Below, in pieces: positions 8,571-17,072 of a stretch of 64,000 bases of DNA; position 1 is the stretch's first letter; each line of letters begins with the position of its first letter. Made by a program: the position numbers and the translations under genes. Under the pieces are notes generated by a model, which saw nothing but the letters and a program-made list of their open reading frames with translations, made no database searches and was not told the origin of the DNA. Origin of the DNA: JACCVL01 sp963704295 (GTDB taxonomy: Bacteria > Actinomycetota > Actinomycetes > Propionibacteriales > Nocardioidaceae); NCBI GenBank assembly GCA_963704295.1, contig OY969884.1, forward strand, positions 1,674,001 through 1,738,000. The letters are read 5' to 3'.

Positions 8571-9146
8571 GTGCTGCTCTCCGACCGGGACATCAAGGCC
8601 GAGATCGAGTCCGGTCGCGTCGTCCTCGACCCGTACGAGCCCCGGATGGTGCAGCCGTCCAGCGTCGACATGCGGATGGACCGGACCTTCCGTGTTTTCG
8701 AGAACCATCGCTACCCGCATATCGACCCCGCCGAGGAGCAGCCGGAGCTGACCCGCGAGGTGGAACCACTCACCGACGAGCCGTTCATCCTGCATCCCGG
8801 CGAGTTCGTGCTCGGCTCGACCTTCGAGCAGGTCACGCTGCCCGATGACATCGCCGCCAGGGTGGAGGGCAAGAGCAGCCTCGGCCGCCTCGGGCTGCTG
8901 ACCCACGCCACGGCCGGCTTCATCGACCCCGGCTTCTCCGGTCACGTGACGCTCGAGCTCAGCAACGTCGCCACGCTGCCGATCAAACTGTGGCCGGGGA
9001 TGAAGATCGGACAGCTCTGCTTCTTCCGGCTGAGCTCGCCGAGCGAGCACCCGTACGGCTCGTCGGTGTACGGGTCGCGCTACCAGAACCAGCGGGGACC
9101 CACTCCGTCCCGGTCGTACGCGAACTTCCACCGCACCCGCACCTGA
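8571..9146 (+). CDS. dcd: dCTP deaminase (probably bifunctional deaminase/dUTPase)
   Basis: A 191-residue protein beginning MLLSDRDIKAEIESGRVVLDP, with the trimeric dUTPase-like core: KSSLGRLGLLTHATAG (Ser and Arg of the active site), SGHVTLELSN (catalytic Glu) and KIGQLCFF. It converts dCTP to dUTP for dTMP synthesis; the actinobacterial and archaeal forms also release pyrophosphate to give dUMP, and the full-length C-terminal tail (YGSRYQNQRGPTPSRSY) fits this group. GTG 8571 follows the box TAGGTT (8559-8564) by six bases, so the mRNA is probably leaderless. Confidence 0.95.
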   Translation: MLLSDRDIKAEIESGRVVLDPYEPRMVQPSSVDMRMDRTFRVFENHRYPHIDPAEEQPELTREVEPLTDEPFILHPGEFVLGSTFEQVTLPDDIAARVEGKSSLGRLGLLTHATAGFIDPGFSGHVTLELSNVATLPIKLWPGMKIGQLCFFRLSSPSEHPYGSSVYGSRYQNQRGPTPSRSYANFHRTRT

Positions 9147-9159
9147 GCGCGGCCTGGGG

Positions 9160-9321
9160 TCAGTCGCCGCCGTCGAGGGCGTCGGCGATCCGCCGCAGCC
9201 GGCGGGCGGCCCGGCGGCGGGTGGGATGTGGCGGCGCAGCCAGTGGGATGTGGTGCCGCCGAGCCGGCCGGCCGGCCTCGAGCTGCTGCTGTCGGATGGC
9301 GTAGTGGGTGAGCTCGTCCAT
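9160..9321 (-). CDS. Small basic protein (53 aa) downstream of DUF4097 gene
   Basis: Starts at ATG 9321 with a strong AGGAAGG site 8 bases upstream. The product MDELTHYAIRQQQLEAGRP... is very rich in Arg and His, has no membrane segment, and ends with a predicted helix ARRLRRIADALDGGD. It lies 26 bp after the DUF4097 gene on the same strand, so it is the last gene of the regulator/DUF4097 unit. Function unknown; the good ribosome site and placement are the evidence that it is real. Confidence 0.6.
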   Translation of the reverse strand: MDELTHYAIRQQQLEAGRPARRHHIPLAAPPHPTRRRAARRLRRIADALDGGD

Positions 9322-9347
9322 GGGAGTTCCTTCCTGAGGTCTGCGGG

Positions 9348-10223
9348 TCAGGCTCGGGACAGCGAGACGTCGCCGGACACGGTGTTCACGCGCAGGGCGA
9401 CCGAGTCCTCGCCCTCCTCCGGCGGGTCGCCGCCGGTGAGGGCGGAGTGCACGCTGCCGGTCAGGCTGGTGACGTCGAGCCACACGGGGGTGCCGCCCAC
9501 GACACCGACGGAGATGTCACCGGAGGCCGAGTTGACCCGGATGTCACCCCGGTGGACCCGGCCGATGACCGGGTCGCCGGAGGCGGTGTTGACGGTCACG
9601 TCGTCGTCGGCGTCGTCGACGCTGACGTCTCCGGAGCCGGTGTTTACCTGCAGCGGCCCGGACACGTGCAGCACCCGAACGTCGCCGGACCCGCTCTCCA
9701 CCGAGCAGCCGTCGCCGACCGATCGGGCGACCACGTCCCCCGAACCGGTCTGCACGCGGACCGAGCCGTCCACGAGGTCGAGGTCGGTGTCGCCTGAGCC
9801 GGTCTGGACGTGTGCCTCGCCGGCGCGCTGCACGACCAGGTCGCCGGAACCGGTCCGGCTGTGCACCCGGTCGAGCGCGCCCGAGGTCCGTACATCGGCG
9901 GACTCGGTCGTCACCTCCAGGCTCGAACCCATCGGGACCTGGACCGAGATCACCAGCTCCGGACTGCGGCGGAGGAAGCCGGCCCCGCGACGGGGCACCT
10001 CCACCACCACCTGGTCGCCGCGCTGCTCGACCGTCGTCCTGGTGACCAGGTCCCGCGCCGCGTCGTCACCGGGCCGGGTGGGACGGACCTCCGCCTGGGT
10101 CTCGCTGGTGTCGGCGGCGTCGATCTGGACGCGGCCGGCCCCGGCCCGCACCTGCAGCCGTACGGGTGTGGGGGTCGCGAACTCCCGGACGAGGACGTCC
10201 GGGTCGGTGTCGTGGTCAGACAT
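9348..10223 (-). CDS. DUF4097-type beta-repeat protein
   Basis: A 291-residue protein without signal peptide or membrane segment. The C-terminal two thirds carries eight copies of an S-G-D turn (RTGSGDLVV, QTGSGDTDL, QTGSGDVVA, ESGSGDVRV, NTGSGDVSV, NTASGDPVI, NSASGDISV, NTVSGDVSL) at roughly 17-20 residue spacing, which predicts a right-handed beta-helix or adhesin-like stack as in DUF4097/DUF2807. I chose ATG 10223 (MSDHDTDPDVLVREF) because it has AGAGG upstream and starts the conserved part. It follows the ribbon-helix-helix gene by 135 bp and precedes the 53-aa gene by 26 bp. No enzymatic residue is evident; binding or scaffold roles are possible. Confidence 0.8.
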   Translation of the reverse strand: MSDHDTDPDVLVREFATPTPVRLQVRAGAGRVQIDAADTSETQAEVRPTRPGDDAARDLVTRTTVEQRGDQVVVEVPRRGAGFLRRSPELVISVQVPMGSSLEVTTESADVRTSGALDRVHSRTGSGDLVVQRAGEAHVQTGSGDTDLDLVDGSVRVQTGSGDVVARSVGDGCSVESGSGDVRVLHVSGPLQVNTGSGDVSVDDADDDVTVNTASGDPVIGRVHRGDIRVNSASGDISVGVVGGTPVWLDVTSLTGSVHSALTGGDPPEEGEDSVALRVNTVSGDVSLSRA

Positions 10224-10358
10224 GGTGCAGCCTCTCGAAGGGAACGGACCGGTGGCAGTCGGGTCGGCCATGAGCTGCGCGGCGGGCGTCGGGGCGGGGG
10301 TCATGCCCGGCTAACGCCTCCGGGCGCAGATTCGTGAGGTGCGCGATCGGCGCGGACA

Positions 10359-10898
10359 TCAGCGCACCCAGCCCTGGACGCGGCGGGTGCGCCGGCCGCC
10401 GAATCCGAGGCCGCTCGGACCGAACGGCAACGACGACACGTCGATGTCGACGTTGACCGAGCCCTCTCGGGTGGCCATCCGGAGCGCCTGCACGATCCAG
10501 CCGTTGAGCGACTGGCCGCGCCCGGACGCGATCTCCTCGGCCCGCGCCTTGAGCGACTCGGGCACTCGGACCGTGATGCGGGCCACGGCGTCGTCGTCGT
10601 CGCCTTCCTCGTCCGGCTCCGGCACCGGTCGTGCGGTTCCCGGCTCGGTGACCGGAGCATCGGGGCTGACCACGAGTTGCGGCTCGCGGCCCTTCATCCG
10701 CACCTCGACGGTGCCGGCGGGCAGGTCGGCGGTGATCTCGGCGGCAGCGTCGGACAGCGCCTCCAGCAGCGTCATCCGCACCGCGGCGTCCAGCGCGCCG
10801 ACGAGTCGTTCGGCGGTGGCCCTCGTGTCCGGGTCGGCCGCCTCGGCCACCGTTGCCAGGTCCGCGCGCAGCCGGTCGATGTAGGGCGACAGCTCCAT
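10359..10898 (-). CDS. HicB-like ribbon-helix-helix regulator
   Basis: A 179-residue protein from ATG 10898. The N-terminal half is helical (MELSPYIDRLRADL... LLEALSDAAAEI). A ribbon-helix-helix segment, ARITVRVPESLKARAEEIA and LNGWIVQALRMA, lies at about 110-150. A Gly/Arg-rich tail ends the protein. Such proteins are often annotated as HicB-family antitoxins, but no HicA toxin (small dsRBD-like) is adjacent, so I read it as a DNA-binding regulator. ATG 10928 is a longer in-frame start, but a CATAGT -10 box lies six bases before 10898, which supports the shorter leaderless form. Paired TGACGTCA palindromes over this promoter suggest autoregulation of the unit with DUF4097. Confidence 0.75.
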   Translation of the reverse strand: MELSPYIDRLRADLATVAEAADPDTRATAERLVGALDAAVRMTLLEALSDAAAEITADLPAGTVEVRMKGREPQLVVSPDAPVTEPGTARPVPEPDEEGDDDDAVARITVRVPESLKARAEEIASGRGQSLNGWIVQALRMATREGSVNVDIDVSSLPFGPSGLGFGGRRTRRVQGWVR

Positions 10899-10939
10899 GA
10901 CGTCACTATGGCACCACAATGACGTCATGACAAGTGTCA
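10896..10939 (-). promoter_or_regulatory. Promoter and paired palindromic operators of the RHH gene
   Basis: On the minus strand: -35 TTGTCA (10928-10933), 17-bp spacer, -10 CATAGT (10905-10910), then six bases to ATG 10898. The perfect palindrome TGACGTCA occurs at 10898-10905 and at 10920-10927, 22 bp centre to centre (two helical turns), and a third palindrome TGACA-AG-TGTCA lies at 10928-10939. One site covers the start/-10 region and one lies in the spacer. This is the geometry expected for cooperative binding by ribbon-helix-helix dimers. Confidence 0.65.
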
Positions 10940-11042
10940 GCCTGCTGCCAGTCCGACGTCACCGCACGCCGACGGGGGGCATCGGTGGCGGATTCGACCG
11001 GCGGTGAGACCGTGGGGACATCTACTACTGAGGGAGGCGGCC

Positions 11043-11459
11043 ATGGACGGCAGCACCGTCATCTGGATCGTCGTCGCGGCTGTCGTGGTCATCGTCGTGC
11101 TGGCGCTGGTCATGGCGATGTCCGGCAAGGCCAAGCAGCGCCGGCACGAGCGTCGCCGGCACCAGGCCGGGCAGGTCCGCCGCGAGGTGGGCGAGCGCGA
11201 GGCCTCGGTCCGCGGCCGGGAGGCGGAGGCGGCCGAGACCGACGCGCACGCCCGTCGGGCCCGCGCCGAGGCCGACGCGAAGCGGGCGGAGGCCGAGAAG
11301 CTCGAGGCCCGGGCGGAGGGCCGCAGCCACGAAGCCGCGGCGGCGCGGGACGAGCAGCACAGCCGGCTGCACGAAGCAGACGAGATCGACCCGGACGTCG
11401 ACCGGCCGGGCGGACGGCGGCAACGCGACCGCGATGACGGCGGTCACCGCCGAGGCTGA
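11043..11459 (+). CDS. Small membrane-anchored coiled-coil protein
   Basis: A 138-residue protein from ATG 11043 with GAGGGAGG about five bases upstream. One N-terminal transmembrane helix (VIWIVVAAVVVIVVLALVMAM) is followed by a long charged helix rich in Ala, Arg and Glu with heptad spacing, and a disordered Asp/Arg tail (DPDVDRPGGRRQRDRDD). A membrane-tethered cytoplasmic coiled coil fits. Function unknown; structurally similar proteins are common in actinobacteria. It is transcribed away from the RHH gene and faces etfD. Confidence 0.65.
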   Translation: MDGSTVIWIVVAAVVVIVVLALVMAMSGKAKQRRHERRRHQAGQVRREVGEREASVRGREAEAAETDAHARRARAEADAKRAEAEKLEARAEGRSHEAAAARDEQHSRLHEADEIDPDVDRPGGRRQRDRDDGGHRRG

Positions 11460-11486
11460 GCAGCCCCGATCGGGCCCAGCCGCTCC

Positions 11487-11536
11487 GGGTCCGCCCCAGC
11501 GGGTCCGCCCCAGCGGGTCTGCCCCAGCGGGTCCGC
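11487..11536. repeat. 14-bp tandem repeat between convergent genes
   Basis: GGGTCCGCCCCAGC is repeated three times (11487-11528, third copy with one change) followed by a partial fourth copy. It fills the gap between the membrane coiled-coil gene and the end of etfD. It may vary in copy number between strains. Confidence 0.85.
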
Positions 11537-11539
11537 GGC

Positions 11540-13930
11540 TCAGGCGTCGGGTCGGTAGCTCCCCCGCGTGCGGTCCGCAGCAGTCGGGTCCGCATCGGTG
11601 GCGGGCTCGTCGGCGGTGCCGGTCGCCACGTCGGCGGCCGCGTCGGCGGCTTCGGCCTGGCTGGTGCCGGCGAGCGAGCCCACCTCCGTGGTGGTGCTGA
11701 CGCTGCCCGGCGCACCTGCGTCTGCTGCGTCTGGCTCCGCCGCGGTAGCGCCCGATGCCGCCGCGGCCGGGTCCCGCTGCACCGCCGCCAGCAGCATCTG
11801 GGCGACATCGAGGACCTGCACCTCCTCGCGGGCCGCTCCCGCGGCCTGCTGGGCGGTCAGCCCGTCGGACAGCATCACCCGGCAGAACGGGCATGCCACC
11901 GCGATCTGGTCGGCGCCGGTCGCCACCGCCTCCGCCGTGCGGTTGGCGTTGATCCGCTCCCCGATCGTCTCCTCCATCCACATCTGCGCCCCACCGGCGC
12001 CGCAGCAGAACGACCGTTCCGAGTTGCGTGGCATCTCGGCGAGGGTGGCGCCGGGGAGGACGGCCAGCAGCTCGCGCGGCGGCTCGTAGACCTGGTTGTG
12101 CCGGCCGAGGAAGCATGGGTCGTGATAGGTCACCGTGGTGCCGCCGACGGATCCGGCCGGCGCTGCCACCGGGGTCAGCCGGCCGTCGCGGACCAGCCGG
12201 TTCAGCAGCTGGGTGTGGTGGACGACCTCGAGCTCGACGCCGAGCTGTCCGTACTCGTTCTTGAGGGTGTTGAAGCAGTGCGCGCAGGTAGCCACCACCT
12301 TGGTGGCTCCAGCCTCCTTGAGCACCTCGGCGTTCTGCATCGCCAGCATCTGGAAGACGAACTCGTTGCCCGCCCGCCGGGCCGGGTCGCCGCTGCAGGT
12401 CTCCCCGTCACCGAGCACCGCGAAGTCGACGCCGGCGGTGTGCAGCAGCTCGGCCACCGCCCGCGTGGTCTTCTTCGCCCGGTCCTCGTACGCGCCCGCG
12501 CAACCCACCCAGAACAGCCACTCCACCTCGCCGAGGTCCGCGACATCGGAGCCGACCTGCTTGACCGCGAACGGGAGATCCTTGGCCCAGTCCATCCGGG
12601 CCGACGGCGGCATGTTCCAGGGGTTCCCCTTGTTCTCCAGACCCTTGAAGAGCTGGTTCAGCTGGGTCGGGAAGTTGCTCTCGACGAGCACTTGGTAGCG
12701 GCGCATGTCCATGATGTGGTCGACGTGCTCGATGTCCACCGGGCACTGCTGCACGCAGGCGCCGCACGAGGTGCAGCTCCACAGCACGTCCGGGTCGATC
12801 ACGCCGTAGGCCGCCTCGTCACCGATGAGCGGTCGGTCGGCCTGCCTGGTCGCCTGCTCGGGCAGCGCGGCACGCTGGTCCTCGGCCGCCTGCAGGTAGG
12901 GCGCCTTGGCGTAGGCGTGGTCGCGCAGCGCCGTCACCAGCAGCTTCGGTGACAGTGGCTTGTCGGTGTTCCAGGCCGGGCACTGGCTCTGGCAGCGGCC
13001 GCACTCGGTGCAGGTGGTGAAGTCCAGGAGCCCCTTCCAGGTGAAGTCCTCCACCTTGCCGACGCCGAGAGGCGCGTCCTCGTCCAGCTCCTCGATGTTC
13101 TCGAAGTCGATCGGCTGCCCGGCCACCGTGATCGGGCGCAGCCCGCCGAGAGCGGTGCGGCCCGACGCGTCCCGTTTGAACCAGATGTTCGGCCAGGCGG
13201 TGAAGCGGTGCCAGGCCACGCCCATCGTCGTGTTCAGCCCGAGCACGATTGCCCAGGCCATCGAGACCAGGATCTTGAGCGCGGCCACGGCGACGATCGA
13301 CGCCTCCAGCGTGCCCGCCGAGATCCCGTCGAGGCCGCCGCCGATCCATGCCGTCAGGGGGAAGTGGGAGGCGGTGGACCAGTCCTCGCCGAGCCGGGCG
13401 CCGAGGGCGTACTCCAGCGCGCGCAGGGCCACGATGCAGACCCCGACCGTGGCGATGACGGCCTCGACGAAGTAGCCCTGCCACATGGTCGAGCCGAACA
13501 GCCGGCTCCGGCGACCGCGTGCCTGGGGCCGGTTGCCCACGCGGATCGCGGTCAGGGTCGCGATCGAGCCCAGCATCGCCCAAGCGATCAGCTCGGTGAA
13601 CCACTCGAACGGCTGCCAGTGCCCGATCAGCGGGAGAGCGAACGTCGGGTCGAACAGTTGCCCGTACGCCGTGACCAGGGTGAAGAACAGGAAGCCGAAA
13701 CCGATGAACACCACCCAGTGCACCGCGCCGACCAGCGTCCACTGCAGCATCCGGGTGTGCCCGAGCGTCTCCTTGAGCATGGTCACGGTGCGCGTCCGCG
13801 GCTGGTCGGTCCGACCGGCGGCCGGCTGGCCGAGGCGGACCACGGCGACGATCTGGGCCGCCGCCCGGGCGAACAGCCCGATCGCCACGGCCGTGACCGC
13901 GAGGCAGACGACGATGGTGGCGACCTGCAT
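11540..13930 (-). CDS. etfD: EtfD-like membrane iron-sulfur oxidoreductase (HdrC/CCG type)
   Basis: A 796-residue protein. About five transmembrane helices (first 235 residues, NarI/HdrE-like) are followed by two 4Fe-4S motifs, Cys 307/310/313/317 and 386/389/392/396, and two CCG domains (CAHC at 549-552; DPCFLGRH near 605, CCGAGG near 642, CPFC at 680-683). This matches the actinobacterial protein studied in Mycobacterium tuberculosis as EtfD, which passes electrons from the electron-transfer flavoprotein of fatty-acid beta-oxidation to menaquinone. ATG 13930 has AGGAG five bases upstream. The last 80 residues are a disordered Ala/Asp/Thr extension. No etfAB genes are in the window. The family call is firm; the EtfD role is by homology. 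Confidence 0.85.
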   Translation of the reverse strand: MQVATIVVCLAVTAVAIGLFARAAAQIVAVVRLGQPAAGRTDQPRTRTVTMLKETLGHTRMLQWTLVGAVHWVVFIGFGFLFFTLVTAYGQLFDPTFALPLIGHWQPFEWFTELIAWAMLGSIATLTAIRVGNRPQARGRRSRLFGSTMWQGYFVEAVIATVGVCIVALRALEYALGARLGEDWSTASHFPLTAWIGGGLDGISAGTLEASIVAVAALKILVSMAWAIVLGLNTTMGVAWHRFTAWPNIWFKRDASGRTALGGLRPITVAGQPIDFENIEELDEDAPLGVGKVEDFTWKGLLDFTTCTECGRCQSQCPAWNTDKPLSPKLLVTALRDHAYAKAPYLQAAEDQRAALPEQATRQADRPLIGDEAAYGVIDPDVLWSCTSCGACVQQCPVDIEHVDHIMDMRRYQVLVESNFPTQLNQLFKGLENKGNPWNMPPSARMDWAKDLPFAVKQVGSDVADLGEVEWLFWVGCAGAYEDRAKKTTRAVAELLHTAGVDFAVLGDGETCSGDPARRAGNEFVFQMLAMQNAEVLKEAGATKVVATCAHCFNTLKNEYGQLGVELEVVHHTQLLNRLVRDGRLTPVAAPAGSVGGTTVTYHDPCFLGRHNQVYEPPRELLAVLPGATLAEMPRNSERSFCCGAGGAQMWMEETIGERINANRTAEAVATGADQIAVACPFCRVMLSDGLTAQQAAGAAREEVQVLDVAQMLLAAVQRDPAAAASGATAAEPDAADAGAPGSVSTTTEVGSLAGTSQAEAADAAADVATGTADEPATDADPTAADRTRGSYRPDA

Positions 13931-14058
13931 CCGGGCTCCTGTCACTGCCGATGCCGAGGCGGGGGGCTCGTCCCGGCCGGGCAACGGGTCCGGGAGGAGT
14001 GGCTCGAGTCGTCCTGACCCTACCCATCTGTGCGGCGCGGGCGCGGCAGAGTAGGGGG

Positions 14059-15456
14059 GTGGACGAGCGCGATGTCGAACCACCGGGAGCCGACGGCTCC
14101 CGGTCGCGCCGTGGGTCCGCTCCGGAGGAAGACGAGCCGGCGCTCTCCCGGGGGCGTCCGGTGCGGCTCGGGCTACGGGCGAACGCGGCCCAGTTCACCC
14201 TCCTGGTTGCTGTCAACGCGCTCGTCGGCGGCATGCTCGGGCAGGAGCGCACCGTGTTGCCCCTCCTCGCGGAACGCGAGTACGGGCTGACGGCGTACAC
14301 CGCGTCGCTGACCTTCATCGTCGCGTTCGGGATCGCGAAGGCCGTCACGAACTACCTCGCCGGCGTCTGGGGGGACCGGTACGGGCGCAAGCCGGTGCTC
14401 GTCCTGGGGTGGCTGATCGCCATCCCGGTGCCACTCCTGCTGATGTGGGCGCCCAGCTGGGGTTGGGTGGTGGCCGCGAACGTCGTGCTCGGAGTCAGCC
14501 AGGGCCTGACCTGGTCAACGACCGTGATCATGAAGATCGACCTGGTTGGTCCGGCCGCGCGTGGTCTGGCGATGGGGTTGAACGAGGCAGCCGGCTATGG
14601 CGCGGTCGCCGGGGCAGCGCTGGCGAGTGGGTACATCGGCTCCCGCTACGGCCTTCGGCCAGAGCCGTTCTTCCTCGGCGTGGCGTTCGCCGCACTCGGT
14701 CTGGGGCTGTCCACCGCGTTCGTCCGGGAGACCCGCCCGCACGCCGAGCTGGAGGCCGAGACCGCGGTCCGTCGACCCGGGCCGCCGGGGCAGCCGGGGC
14801 AGCCGGCGGGCGCCGCCGCCCAGCGTTCCGACCTGTCGAATCGGGAGGTCGTGCTCCAGACCACCGTGCGCGAGCCGGCGCTGTCCTCCGCCAGCCAGGC
14901 CGGCCTGGTCAACAACCTGAACGACGGCCTGGCCTGGGGGCTGTTCCCGGTGCTGTTCGCGTCCGCCGGCCTGTCCGTGAGTCGCGTCGGCGTCCTCGCC
15001 GCCCTGTATCCCGCCGTCTGGGGACTCGGCCAGCTGGTCACCGGTGCCATCTCGGACCGGGTCGGCCGCAAGGGCATGATCACGGCCGGGATGCTGCTCC
15101 AGGCGGTCGCGCTGGTGGTGATCGCGCTGGCCTCGTCCTTCGCCGCGTGGGCCGGCGCGATGCTGCTGCTGGGTGCCGGGACCGCGATGGTGTACCCCAC
15201 CCTGCTGGCGTCCATCGGTGACGTCGCGCACCCCGCCTGGCGCGGTCGCGCCGTCGGGGTCTACCGGACCTGCCGGGACGGCGGGTTCGCCGTCGGCGCC
15301 CTGGCCGCCGGTCTCGCGGCCGATGCGTGGGGGCTGCGCGGCGCGGTCTGGCTGGTGGCGGCCCTGACCGCCGGGTCCGGTCTGCTCGTCGCCGTCCGCA
15401 TGTACGAGACCCACCCGCCGGGACCACCGCCGGCCGACCCGCACCCCGACGGGTGA
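14059..15456 (+). CDS. MFS transporter
   Basis: About 465 residues with 12 predicted transmembrane helices. The MFS loop motif GDRYGRKPVLVLG lies between TM2 and TM3 and a related GAISDRVGRKG in the second half. An acidic/basic N-terminal tail of about 40 residues is probably cytoplasmic. GTG 14059 is the best start (VDERDVEPPG); further upstream codons look non-coding. hutH begins 15 bp after its stop, and the pair may be co-transcribed, which would suggest uptake of histidine, urocanate or another amine, but drug efflux cannot be excluded. Confidence 0.8.
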   Translation: MDERDVEPPGADGSRSRRGSAPEEDEPALSRGRPVRLGLRANAAQFTLLVAVNALVGGMLGQERTVLPLLAEREYGLTAYTASLTFIVAFGIAKAVTNYLAGVWGDRYGRKPVLVLGWLIAIPVPLLLMWAPSWGWVVAANVVLGVSQGLTWSTTVIMKIDLVGPAARGLAMGLNEAAGYGAVAGAALASGYIGSRYGLRPEPFFLGVAFAALGLGLSTAFVRETRPHAELEAETAVRRPGPPGQPGQPAGAAAQRSDLSNREVVLQTTVREPALSSASQAGLVNNLNDGLAWGLFPVLFASAGLSVSRVGVLAALYPAVWGLGQLVTGAISDRVGRKGMITAGMLLQAVALVVIALASSFAAWAGAMLLLGAGTAMVYPTLLASIGDVAHPAWRGRAVGVYRTCRDGGFAVGALAAGLAADAWGLRGAVWLVAALTAGSGLLVAVRMYETHPPGPPPADPHPDG

Positions 15457-15496
15457 TGAGACATTTCTGTTGTGGACACGCCAGGAATGCCTCATC
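15455..15496. promoter_or_regulatory. 42-bp inverted repeat over the hutH start
   Basis: Arms GATGAGACATTTC (15455-15467) and GGAATGCCTCATC (15484-15496) match as an inverted repeat with two mismatches and a 16-bp spacer. The left arm overlaps the MFS stop codon, the right arm lies inside the first codons of hutH. A sequence with the same arm length and spacer occurs at 56425-56466. It looks like a dimeric regulator site; the regulator is unknown. Confidence 0.55.
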
Positions 15497-17052
15497 CCTC
15501 GTCGATGGCGGCGCCGGAGGTCGTCCGGGTCGGCATCGGACCGGTGTCCGCGGCCGACGTCGTGGCCGTGGCCCGTGACGGAGCCGGGGTCGCGATCGAC
15601 GAGGCCGCCGCGACCGCGATGCGGCATGCCCGGGAGGCGGTCGAGGCCCTGGCCGCCGACGCCCTGCCGCACTACGGGGTCTCCACCGGCTTCGGCGCGC
15701 TGGCCACCACGCACATCCCGGTCGAGCGGCGGGCCGCGCTGCAGCGCAGCCTGATCCGTTCGCACGCGGCCGGGACCGGTCCCGAGGTGGAGCCCGAGGT
15801 GGTGCGCGCGCTGATGCTGCTCCGCCTGTCCACGCTGGCCACCGGCCGTACCGGGGTGCGGGTCGGCACCGCCGACGCCTACGCCGCCCTGCTCGACGCG
15901 GGGCTCACCCCGGTCGTGCACGAGTACGGCAGCCTCGGCTGCTCCGGCGATCTGGCTCCGCTCGCGCATTGCGCGCTGGCGCTGATGGGGGAGGGCCACG
16001 TCCGCGACCGGGACGGAATGCTCCGGCCGGCCGCCGAGGCTCTGCAGGCAGCCGGCCTGCGCCCGGTCGAGCTGGCGGAGAAGGAGGGCCTGGCGCTGAT
16101 CAACGGCACCGACGGCATGCTCGGCATGCTCGTGTTGGCGCTGCACGACCTGCGGCTGGCGCTGCGCACCGCCGATGTCGCGGCCGCCATGAGCGTCGAG
16201 GGGCTGCTCGGGACCGACCGGGTGTTCGCCGCCGACCTGGCCGGCCTGCGGCCGCAGCCCGGCCAGGCGCTGAGCGCGGCGAACCTGCGGATGCTGCTCG
16301 AGGGGTCCCCGATCGTGGCCAGCCACCGCGGACCCGAGTGCACGCGGGTGCAGGATGCCTACTCGCTGCGCTGTGCGCCGCAGGTGCACGGCGCGGCCCG
16401 CGACGTCACCGGCTTCGCCGCGGACGTCGCAGACCGCGAGCTGCAGGCGGCGATCGACAACCCGGTGGTGCTGCCGGACGGCCGGGTGGAGTCCAACGGC
16501 AACTTCCACGGGGCGCCGCTGGGCTATGCGCTGGACATGCTCGCGATCCCCGTCGCCGACCTGGCCAGCATGTCGGAGCGGCGGACCGACCGGTTCCTGG
16601 ACGTCGCGCGGAGCCAGGGGCTGCCGCCGTTCCTCGCCCACGACGCAGGAGTCGACTCCGGGCTGATGATCGCGCAGTACGCCGCCGCCGGGGTGGTGGC
16701 CGAGCTGAAGCGGTTGGCGGTGCCGTCGAGCGTGGACTCGATCCCCAGCAGCGCGATGCAGGAGGACCACGTGTCGATGGGCTGGGCCGCGGGTCGCAAG
16801 CTCCGCCGGGCGGTGGAGGGGCTGCAACAGGTGCTGGCAATCGAGCTGCTGACGGCTGCGCGCGGGCTCGACCTGCGCGCTCCGCTGGCCCCCGCGCCGG
16901 CCACCGAGGCGGTTCGGGCCCTGCTGCGGGTGCGTGTCCCCGGGCCGGGGCCGGACCGCCAGCTGTCGCCCGAGATCTCAGCGGTGACCGACCTGGTGCG
17001 CACCGGCGCCGTCGTCGACGCGGCGGAGAGCGTGGTCGGCACGTTGGCGTGA
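15472..17052 (+). CDS. hutH: Histidine ammonia-lyase
   Basis: A 526-residue member of the aromatic amino acid lyase family that converts L-histidine to urocanate and ammonia, the first step of histidine breakdown. Family landmarks: YGVSTGFGALA, the cofactor loop EYGSLGCSGDLAPLAH, NGTDGMLG, ESNGNFHG and SSAMQEDHVSMG. The MIO cofactor forms from Cys157-Ser158-Gly159 instead of the usual Ala-Ser-Gly; I believe Cys in this place is seen in actinobacterial enzymes, but cannot check it. Start GTG 15472 gives 526 residues; ATG 15487 or 15505 would shorten it slightly, and the usual family length (about 510) fits all. hutU and hutI are not nearby. An unusual inverted repeat covers the start region. 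Confidence 0.93.
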   Translation: MDTPGMPHPSSMAAPEVVRVGIGPVSAADVVAVARDGAGVAIDEAAATAMRHAREAVEALAADALPHYGVSTGFGALATTHIPVERRAALQRSLIRSHAAGTGPEVEPEVVRALMLLRLSTLATGRTGVRVGTADAYAALLDAGLTPVVHEYGSLGCSGDLAPLAHCALALMGEGHVRDRDGMLRPAAEALQAAGLRPVELAEKEGLALINGTDGMLGMLVLALHDLRLALRTADVAAAMSVEGLLGTDRVFAADLAGLRPQPGQALSAANLRMLLEGSPIVASHRGPECTRVQDAYSLRCAPQVHGAARDVTGFAADVADRELQAAIDNPVVLPDGRVESNGNFHGAPLGYALDMLAIPVADLASMSERRTDRFLDVARSQGLPPFLAHDAGVDSGLMIAQYAAAGVVAELKRLAVPSSVDSIPSSAMQEDHVSMGWAAGRKLRRAVEGLQQVLAIELLTAARGLDLRAPLAPAPATEAVRALLRVRVPGPGPDRQLSPEISAVTDLVRTGAVVDAAESVVGTLA

Positions 17053-17072
17053 TCCGCTGCAGCCCGCGACGC

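Noticed and set aside
10359..10898. A HicAB toxin-antitoxin system
   Set aside because: No small HicA-like gene on either side; the neighbours are a beta-repeat protein and a membrane coiled-coil protein.
14515..16827. A 770-codon open frame on the minus strand across the MFS and hutH genes
   Set aside because: Composition is Gln/Gly/Arg/His-rich without domains and lies antisense to two recognised genes; a GC-driven shadow frame.
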